Below, piece after piece: positions 35,324 through 43,600 of a DNA stretch of 64,000 nucleotides. Origin of the DNA: Rhizophagus irregularis. Taxonomy: Eukaryota > Glomeromycota > Glomeromycetes > Glomerales > Glomeraceae. Made by a program: the position numbers and the translations under genes. The stretch is taken from assembly GCF_026210795.1 (NCBI RefSeq), contig NC_089434.1, positions 1,550,001 through 1,614,000 of the forward strand, written 5' to 3'. Positions within the stretch are counted from its first letter, which is position 1; the number at the start of each line of letters is the position of its first letter. The notes under the pieces are model-generated. The model worked only from the letters and a program-made list of their open reading frames with translations, ran no database searches and was not told the DNA's origin.

Positions 35324-35946
35324 TGTACTTGGATACGCAGAGCGGCTATTTGTTGGAAAAGTCGATTCCTAAGACGTCCCAATGTCCGAATTCCAAAAAG
35401 AACCCGATTATTGGCATATACAAGCCGATTTCGTGCCGCATCACGCTCGCCTATAGCTCTATTACGTTCACCTATAGCTCTATTACGTTCTCCTCTCATA
35501 AGATTATATTGCTGCTGAAGACGATGATTAGTCGTCCGCATACCACCAAACTCACGTTCCAATTCAGCCAAATTAGCTTCTAAACTAGTAATAGTATCTT
35601 GTACGTTATTTAGCTCATCTTGTGTAAGACCTAACAAACCCGTTTGAACCTCGAGTTCATCTTGTAATTCATCACGTTTTTTTCGAGATCGATCACGTTC
35701 CGCTTTTAATATATCGCGTTCTTCGTATGTTTCTCTACAGCGATGAATTAATAAATTAAGAGCATGTTTAAGACGATGGTTTGCATTTTGTACATCTTGA
35801 TTAACAACCATGCGATCACTGACAGTTAAAAAATCTGTTAGATCCTTAATTACCGCAACTAATGGTATATTATTCATATCACGCAAATCCCTAGGAGGCG
35901 GTCCAGTAGGCTCTGAAGGAGTATAAATTGCAATTGGTGTCGACAT
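35242..35946 (-). CDS. Coiled-coil protein at the head of the Gag module
   Basis: 234 residues from ATG at 35946. After a short Pro-rich start, residues 30-190 are almost pure heptad-like helix (KAERDRSRKKRDELQDELE, LEANLAELEREFGG) with a duplicated GERNRAI unit. The last 80 bp overlap the Gag frame at 35242-35323, which lies in the -1 frame. The two may be one protein split by an indel, or an overlapping pair. A coiled coil ahead of a Gag domain could drive multimerisation; this is inference. It is divergent from the ATPase gene, with 31 bp between start codons. Confidence 0.65.
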   Translation of the reverse strand: MSTPIAIYTPSEPTGPPPRDLRDMNNIPLVAVIKDLTDFLTVSDRMVVNQDVQNANHRLKHALNLLIHRCRETYEERDILKAERDRSRKKRDELQDELEVQTGLLGLTQDELNNVQDTITSLEANLAELEREFGGMRTTNHRLQQQYNLMRGERNRAIGERNRAIGERDAARNRLVYANNRVLFGIRTLGRLRNRLFQQIAALRIQVQWFRIRQLNLPPPPLNHPQNTIWLPLV

Positions 35947-36523
35947 CGTATTTAAACTAAGATAGAATAAAATTCAAATGGATCTTTATGTATACAATTT
36001 GGACGAGTACACGACCGACTCGAGACAGGGTAATGAGTTTGCCCCATCATGGCCTTTCCGTCTTGCCGTAGCAGGAAGTTCTGACTCGGGTAAGACAACT
36101 ATGATTATTAATTTGTTAATGGGAGACAAGAAGGCAAAGGAGGATGGCGAAAGGTACATATTATGTGATGCGGTAATTCTAGTTGGCAGATACCTTGATG
36201 AACCGAAATGGGCAGTCGTACGTGATTTTTTCAAAGAAGAAGAAATTCCGTTTACCGCAGTATCCCATAGTGAGATTCCAAATGTTAAGGACTTCAACTC
36301 CACCCAGGCTACTGTGGTAATCTTCGAGGATTTGATGGATGCGCCTAAAAAAACCCAGGATCTCATCACTGGATTTTTTACACACGGGCGTCACAAAAAT
36401 ATCTCGTGTATCTATGTGGCCCAAAGATTCTTTACCATTCCTAAGGCTATTCGTGAAAATGTGAATTATATTTCCCTACATGGAGGTCACGGAAGTTTGA
36501 CCGATACTAAGAGGATCATCCGC

Positions 36524-37835
36524 TGTAGCCATAGATACTGGAGTAATCGCATAATATGGAGGAATAATATGGAATAAAAGATCAAACGATAGAAAGTCAC
36601 ATGATGGGATAAAATTAACCGGAAAGGATAAACTTTTAGGAGAAGGAATGATCTACATGATGTAATGTTTATTAAATGATTAACGGAGAACCAATAGATC
36701 AAGTGGGGGAGTTGATCGATGTGGCTTAGCAACCAGTTTATCAAGTTCAACAATAGGAACAATTAGGAGGAGTAATCATAAGCCACAAATGATAAATCAT
36801 ATAAAAAGGAAGGATAGCGAATTAAAGGAACAAAAAAAAATAGGAACATGTAAAATATTGATGAACTGCAGCCGCAGTAGAAGAATAGCTGACGAGACGC
36901 AGTAGAAAAGATAGCACAGCCACAAAAGATGGATCTTTACAATATAATATTTGAAAGATTATTTTATTTTAAAGAAAAGATAGCACAGCCACAAAAGATG
37001 GATCTTTACGATATAATATTTGAAAGATTACTTTATTTTAAAGAAAAGATAGCACAGCCACAAAAGATGGATCTTTACGATATAATATTTGAAAGATTAT
37101 TTTATTTTAAAGAAAAGATAGCACGGCCACAAAAGATGGATTATATCTTTACAACATAATATGCGAAAGATTATTTTAAAGAAAAGATAGCATATTAAAA
37201 TAGTATAACATATTAGAAAAGATAACATATAAAATAGCATATAAGATAGCGCATAAAAGATAACATATAAAATATTAGAAAGAAATAAGAAGTAGGAAAA
37301 GAAAGAATAAGAAAGTTGGTTTAAATAGGAGCGGAATGGGAAGTGAATTCCACAGTCGTCAGATACGATGTAAAACTTTAAGTAAATTAGTTAATTGTGA
37401 ATTTTATGAAGAATAAATAAAATACCCTTTATATGAAAATTAATTGTTCCGATTGTTTTTGTTACTATTTTCTTATGATGAAAAAGTAATTTTGTTTAAT
37501 TAATTGTTAGTAAAGCATAATGTTATTTTAAAGGTAATAGGTTCGCCCTAAACTTTACTGTAATGTTCGCTTAATTAATTTTAATTGGACAAATTCATGG
37601 TGAATTTAATGTCATAACAAGAATTATGAAATGAATAAAATATAAACTTTTGTAAAGAGAACTATCGTATTTTGAAAGAAGATAATGGATGAAATATCGT
37701 GGCGAGAGCTATCGCAATTTGAAAGTTAAGTAGTAATAAAACTAAACCAAGCAAGAATATTAATGTTTCGTGGAGAACGAATATACATTAAAGCAGGGAA
37801 GTTTGTTTACCGCCGGGTGGCAGACGGGGGTGACA
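36524..37835. mobile_element. Probable solo LTR (TG...CA, 1312 bp)
   Basis: It starts TGTAGCCATAG, ends GGGGGTGACA, and is flanked by CCGC at 36520-36523 and 37836-37839, a 4-bp target duplication. There is no coding capacity beyond a tandem-repeat frame. AATAAA signals occur near 37415, 37635 and 37735 on the plus strand. TG...CA ends with a short duplication and no internal region fit a solo LTR left by recombination between two LTRs. Its parent element is not in the window. Confidence 0.8.
36910..37180 (+). repeat. 69-bp tandem repeat inside the solo LTR
   Basis: Units begin GATAGCACAGCCACAAAAGA at 36910, 36979, 37048 and 37117; the fourth is diverged and shortened. The period is a multiple of three, so one frame encodes a 23-residue repeat beginning MDLYDIIFERL. 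Nothing suggests that this short frame is a gene. Confidence 0.85.
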
Positions 37836-38530
37836 CCGCCAGTATACAGAAGAATCGGAGTCACTAGCTCCAGTAATCGATGACTTTACTCTACAACGCG
37901 AATTTATAGTATTTGATCTTAGAAGATCTAAGAGCGATCCGTTATCTATTCGGGTTAGATGGGATACTAGTCTCAGTTCGATCACCGATCAATCTCAGTT
38001 CGATCCTAGTTCGATCTCAGTTCAATTCCCGTTCGATCCGAGTTTGAACCCAGTTCAATCGAAGTTCAATCCGAGTTTGAACCCAGTTCGATCGAAGTTT
38101 AGTTCCTATGGCCAGAAAGCCGTAGCTGAAGCAAAAAAGTCCTCCCAGCTAATCGAGTTTGCTCGGGAATATCCGTCGCCTAAAGAGAGAAAACACCTTC
38201 TCGTATCTGGTGTTATAGCTAAGAACGCAGATACCTGGATTAAGTACGTCTTTCGGGAAGCCTACGGACTATCTGGTAAGACCTTGGGATCAGACTTCCA
38301 AAACTTCTTAGCGAAAGTACGGGATAGGACCACGAAGACTGAAATTCCAAAACCTGAGACCGTAAAGGAGTTATTCTCCCGATATGAAGTCCTGAAGTCT
38401 AGTCACCCTTTGGATAATAAAAAATTAATAGAAGGCATCGGGGTCCTTTTACAGATCTTTTCTAAGGGTCATATGGACCGTTGAGCATTACGAGTAGGGA
38501 TCAATAGTATTTTGTAAGAATCTGGCTGCT

Positions 38531-39610
38531 TTAGCAACCCATCTCGTGAAGTTCTTCCACAGAAGCCCTAAGAATCATGGCGCTTTTTTTACGTCCTTCG
38601 AAGTCAATCCGTAGCATCCTAGCTTTTAACCCAATAGCTCCTAAGGCTCGAGAAGCAAAGTTCTTAGTCATCGGATTTCTTACATGACTTACATAGTTTT
38701 CATAGAATGTAGTAAAGGGTTCGTCAATACCATCCGGGTATGTATTCCGTAAGAACTGATATAAGGCAATTTCCCCACTGTCACATCCAATGGCTATAAG
38801 CTGTTCAAGAAGCCACTTCCTAGTATCCTCGTATGAATCTCCGTCCATAATTTTCATATCCAGTCTTTGTGTGAATAATTGCGTAAAATCCGCATTACTT
38901 GCCCGACGGATAATCTGGACCAACTTATCCCTGGCAAGTCCCAAGGCTTGTAAAGGTTCACTCTCGTCGCCAATCTTCTTTATAATCTATCTATACAACA
39001 CGCTGGATAATCCTCTATATGCCACTTTTGCAGAGAATACTCCACAAGGACCCAGAAATATATATACAGGGGTAGGGTACACAGATGCGTCGCCATCATA
39101 GTGGAATTAGACGGAGTAAAGTTTTGATTTGCGTACAATTTTAGAATTTTTCATCTATAGTTAGGTCATCAAGATTGCGTATTTTTTATCAAATTTTTTA
39201 TATGTAAAAAATTAGTTTGCGTATTTTTGACCTAAATTTGGCTAATCTTATATATATAATATATTTGCTGTACGTACTTATTTAATTAACCGAATTGTAA
39301 GAAATTTCTAAGGGTTAAAAAGTGAAATTTTAGAAAATATTATTAAAAAAATGGTAAATTCTATTTTTCACATTAGTATTTATAATATAGAAGCCATGAT
39401 AAAATAATTAATAACTTAATGTCTGAAATTTTATTTGCGTATTTTTGCAGGATTTTCAATATCAGGTGTCAATTATGCGTACTACTCATATAAAAAGTCT
39501 CTGCGTACAGCTCATAGTAAAAAATTTTTTCGCCACCTGACCCCTATATATATATTTCTGGGTCCTACTCCACAGTTCTGACACTGGTTTATTACGATTG
39601 ATGTTGACAT
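38531..39610 (-). pseudogene. Unknown CxxC protein of the Polinton-like element, broken by a MITE
   Basis: The frame starts with ATG at 39610 (MSTSIVINQCQNCG), is cut by the MITE at 39047-39566, and resumes after it with FSAKVAYRGLSSVLYR. It then meets one TAG near 38985 and continues as IIKKIGDESEPLQALGL to the stop at 38531. Removing the MITE with one copy of its duplication keeps the phase. The N-terminal CQNC looks like half of a zinc ribbon. The C-terminal 130 residues are helical with no recognised family. It converges on the ATPase gene with 46 bp between stops. Confidence 0.65.
39047..39566. mobile_element. MITE with 8-bp target duplication
   Basis: The terminal inverted repeats begin AGGACCCAGAAATATATATA and extend about 26 bp. 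Flanks ACTCCACA occur at 39039-39046 and 39567-39574. The interior is AT-rich and non-coding. An 8-bp duplication suggests the hAT superfamily. It interrupts the CxxC gene at 38531-39610. Confidence 0.88.
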
Positions 39611-39770
39611 GGCTATCTTTCTTTGATTATTCGCTCACTTAGTATCCTTCACAATCTTTTTTATATATTGTTATCTTTAAATACCTGTCATTTGTATAAA
39701 AAAAAATAACTGGCATTAAGGGATCGACCGTTGGAAAGACCGGAGGACCAGAGGACCAGAGGACTGACCA

Positions 39771-40355
39771 TTAGGAAGCGCAGTCCTTGCACAACTTGTC
39801 CGTTAAGTCACTTGGGCTCACAGGCATGAGACATTCCCTACACAACTCAATATTAAGCTCTGCAAGTCTCGGGGCATGGTCCTCCAAAGTTCGTGGACGA
39901 CCGGAAGGACCAGAGGAAGGTGTCCTGTTAGTCGTATCTTGCTGTAAGATAAAATCATCATATTCATCTTGGTCAGCCTGAATAGCGGCCCTGATTTGTT
40001 GTATATCATTAAAAGTTAACCGCTGGCCATCAAGATTTTCCTCATTATAGCGCGTTTCATTGATGATTTCCTCTATAAGCTCCTCCTCTTCAGAATGAAC
40101 AAGGTAGTAGTCCTCAACTACCTCGTAGTCACTCTCAACCAGTCTATGATACGTTCTAGTACCGTGTTGAATATAGCGTCCTGTATCTGTATTTAAATAT
40201 ACAGGTTGTTCCTGGGGTGGAGGCGGTATGGTTTGTCTACGGACAAGCCTTCCATCGATATAATCATGGGATTCCATAACTATTCGATTAAAGGTATCTC
40301 CACCAACACGGATTGGACGTCCGGTTATAGGATTAGTTATATAAGGGTATGACAT
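39771..40355 (-). CDS. 2-cysteine-adaptor-like protein with C-terminal zinc ribbon
   Basis: 194 residues from ATG at 40355. The N-terminus has two repeats of the adaptor motif seen in large DNA virus and Polinton-like proteins: NPITGRPIRVGGDTFNRIV, and a second NTDTGRYIQHGTRTYHRLV. An acidic middle follows (EEEELIEE). The C-terminus has paired cysteines in CRECLMPV and LCKDC, likely one zinc ribbon. Such adaptors are thought to link proteins in virus particles or modification complexes; here the role is unknown. The frame could start at 40418, but the LINE target duplication begins at 40417-40431, so the internal ATG is preferred. The LINE has separated the gene from its original upstream DNA. 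Confidence 0.65.
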   Translation of the reverse strand: MSYPYITNPITGRPIRVGGDTFNRIVMESHDYIDGRLVRRQTIPPPPQEQPVYLNTDTGRYIQHGTRTYHRLVESDYEVVEDYYLVHSEEEELIEEIINETRYNEENLDGQRLTFNDIQQIRAAIQADQDEYDDFILQQDTTNRTPSSGPSGRPRTLEDHAPRLAELNIELCRECLMPVSPSDLTDKLCKDCAS

Positions 40356-40699
40356 GTCTTTTTTCTGTACATACCTAATTGTTATCTTCAATTTACAATA
40401 ACCAAGTGACATCGTCATCAGTCCTTGTCAAGGTAAATATGGCATAGTAGCCTTTATCTTTATTAAATTTATTTAACGAACTTACAAAAATAAAATAAAA
40501 TTTTCAAAGTACAAAAAAGAAAAATAAAATTAACTAAAAACAAAACTATATAGTCTCCAAAACAGTAATAAAGCTATAAAATTAATTCAAAAAGGAAAAA
40601 ATCGCATAACACTAAAACTATCCTGATCCCCCGCCTAGATATATTCCAACCTAAGAAGAAGCAACTATGCAAACAAACCAACGAACAATGCGCCCATTA

Positions 40700-43600
40700 T
40701 TAAAATCGACACACCATCCTGCTAAAGCTGTTAGTAAGTTGCACCGTTAGACGACCTATAAAACCCGAATAGTGATTAAACCAAGGCAAACCATATTTCA
40801 TCGAGTTCTTTAAATAATCAACATCGGAGTCACATGCGGTATCGGAAAGGGTCGGAGGAGGTAAAGTTGAGAAGGGTAAGTACGTGGACTTTGGCAAATT
40901 AGAAGGCCGAGAAAGTTTGAGTTTATGAGTAATATTCATCGCGTCTTCCCATTTAGATTTATCATAGGAGCGCGGTAGCCAAATTCGTTTTCTGATCTTT
41001 TGGATAAAGTGATTGTGGATAGCAGAGATAACCTTCATCGCAGAATTACGTGGAATAGAAAGTTCTTCAAAAAATTCGACAAAGGATTTCGGAAGGCAGC
41101 CACGGACAAGGCTATATGAGGTCCAATTTGAAGAAGAAAAGGACCAACAAGGAAGAGATTTAAATTTGTTAATAATTAAAGAGGGATCTTTCTTAACGAG
41201 ATCACCAGCTTCTTGAAGTTTGTTGATAAAATGATGTTGGTAGGAGAGAAGAATCTGTTCCATAGCGATTCGTCTACATTTACACATAAACAAGTGTATG
41301 AAATCTTCCTTGGAGTCGAGGCATGAACGACACAATAAAATGTCGATGTACAAGTCCGGGCGAATTCTTTTAAGATGTTCCAAGGTAGGCAATTCTTCCA
41401 AAAAGAGTTTGAATTTGAAGGTGCGATGAGAGGAAGCATGAGCACGAGTAAAGGAAGCATCATGCTGAGGTTCAGAATTTAGCGAAAACCAAGTAAGATC
41501 CCAGTCAATCACGAAATCTGAAACAGAAAATAAAGTAAAAGTAAAATTGAAATGCGATAAACGCGTTAATCTATGCATCCACAACATCTGCGAATATTGC
41601 TTGAATAGGCGTCGAGGGTTGGATTCGCATAAAATATCATCATAGTTTAATATAAAATCGTGGGGAGAAACTTGATCCAGATCGGAAAGAAGAATTGCTG
41701 ATGAAGAAGTATGCGCAGAATTGGCCAAAGAGTCCGCGTAGTCATTATAAAAATTACCAGAGTGACCTTTCACTTTAACAGCTGTGACGGATAAAGATTT
41801 GGAGGAAATGAGACGTTCAATAATAGCCCAGAGTTCAAAATTGGTGGTCTTGTAATAAAGCCTGCTATTGGAATAGGAAAAGGTAGCACATAGACGAAGA
41901 CCATCTATGGCAGATTGAGAATCAGTATGAATAGTGACCGTTGAAGAGGGAGGAGTAACTGTAAGAGCAGCATGTATAGCGGCGATTTCAGCTCTTGTAG
42001 AAGAAGGCCAATTGTGAATAATTCCATGAGCGTGAGTAGCGATAGATTGGAAAAAACCAGCGCCATCGAGGACTTGAACCCAAGACCAACCCATAGAAAC
42101 ATCAGGAGTGCCAAGGTTAATTAAAGAACCATCGGTATAAAAACAATAATGGTTATCAGGAGGAGTCGCTAACGGTGAGGCAGCAAAAGCAAGAGGGGCA
42201 GCCGATCCCAAAGAGGGAGGAGGAGAAGGAGAAGGGAGAGTAATAACATCTTCTTGTAAAAAATTAGGTAGAATGTCCAAACGACCGTAATAGGATCTTA
42301 CAGTCTCGTCAAGGTCCGCCCAAGTAAAAGGAGAAGTAATAGTGGTGGTGTCATGTCTAATACGCTCCTGCGTTGTTGGGAGAAGTAAAGATCTAAGAGG
42401 AGAAAGTTTTGGGATGATACATAAAGGAGTAACATCTGTTGGATTGCATTTATTATGGGTAACTGGTACATGTTTAGAACAACCGGGACAAGGAGTAAGC
42501 GTGATAACATCATTAGGTCGAATCACACAATCAGAGGTCCAATGGACAATTTTGCAGGAATATTGTTGTTTGCTAAGTTGTTTTCCAAAAAGAGGAGAGC
42601 CATCTTCATCCAAAGTCACGATCCATTTCATGGATTTGCGAGAGGAACCAAAGGCTGGAGCCAAGTCAATATTTGAAGGAGTAGCATCGGAAGAGAATTG
42701 ATCCAAGAGCAGTGAATTGGAGTTTGGAACAGTGACGCATTGGTGAATATTATTAAACCATTTATGCGGGAGGATACGATGACCTTTCCTACTTGATAGA
42801 TTGGATAAATAAACATTCCAAGTGATCATATGGGTTCCTTGAGGCGTGATGAATTGAGATAGGTAATAGAGTTGCAAACTTCTTAGACGTCGGAAGTAAG
42901 ATATAAAAATTTTTGGAGTCATCACTTCAAATAAAGGCGTGTGACCATCAGGTATGGTGAGGTCAGACGAGGTTGAAAATCGAGAACGTGACAACTTGAA
43001 AGGAGTGGTGGTCAGGAGAGCAATAATGCAAGCGATATAATCCTGTTTAAAAGCGAAAAGTTTAGACCATAAAGTCCAATCTGTAACTAACAATGGAGAA
43101 ATGGGAATCAAAAAAGAAAATTGAATTAAACGTAATCTATATAAAAATAAATTTTTCATAAAAAAAGAAGAAGAATTAGCTAATAAAAACAAATTAGTTA
43201 AATGTGTTTGTGATTGGTGAAAAAATAAATTAATCAATCCCAAGCCTTGAGATAAAAACAAAATAGAATCTGGAAGTACACGTGAAAAATTGGCCTTATG
43301 TTTAACCAAGGAACGGATACTGCTGGTTGCCGACGCACATTCAGATTCAGAGAGGTGTGTGACTTGCATGCGATATTCCAATTTCGGGATAAGGACAGTG
43401 TTGTGTAAATAAACTACTTGCTTAGCAGATAATTTAGCAGGGCGAACGGTAGCAGCGAAAGAGTTACATTCTCGAGCAACTTGCTTTCTGACAAAATCAC
43501 GAGATCCAGCGACATTGAACCAGACGCCCAGGAAGCGGAAAGAACTATTCATGGAAATAGGCACAATAGAAATGGAAGGAACTTTGTTCAGTCCAGATAA

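Larger units (their letters stand above)
35978..38484 (+). pseudogene. A32-type packaging ATPase, split by a 1.3-kb insertion
   Basis: The coding parts are 35978-36523 and 37840-38484; together they would give about 396 residues. The first part has Walker A (AGSSDSGKTTMIINLL), Walker B (TVVIFEDLMD) and the conserved SCIYVAQRFFTIPKAIREN region. The second begins with QYTEESES and the family's C-terminal signature QREFIVFDLRRSKSDPL. The insertion (36524-37835) is flanked by CCGC; removing it and one CCGC keeps the frame. In Polintons and related viruses this HerA/FtsK-type ATPase pumps DNA into capsids. Downstream is an unusual extension: a linker of SQFDPS/NPVQSKFNPSL-type repeats, then about 110 residues of unknown helical domain. 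The first part alone reads on for 17 residues into the insertion, so today's product would be truncated. Confidence 0.85.

Noticed and set aside
33044-35946. Gag module as a separate retrotransposon inserted into the Polinton-like element
   Set aside because: No LTRs, duplication or RT/integrase frames accompany it, and the spacing to neighbours is too tight. Kept only as an alternative to test.
36929-37159. 76-residue repetitive ORF
   Set aside because: It is the translation of a 69-bp tandem repeat inside a probable solo LTR.
36904-37180. CRISPR-like array
   Set aside because: Units are contiguous tandem repeats without unique spacers, and the genome is eukaryotic.
38044-38484. Independent 146-residue gene
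   Set aside because: Its frame is open upstream into the ATPase C-terminal signature; it is the tail of the split ATPase.
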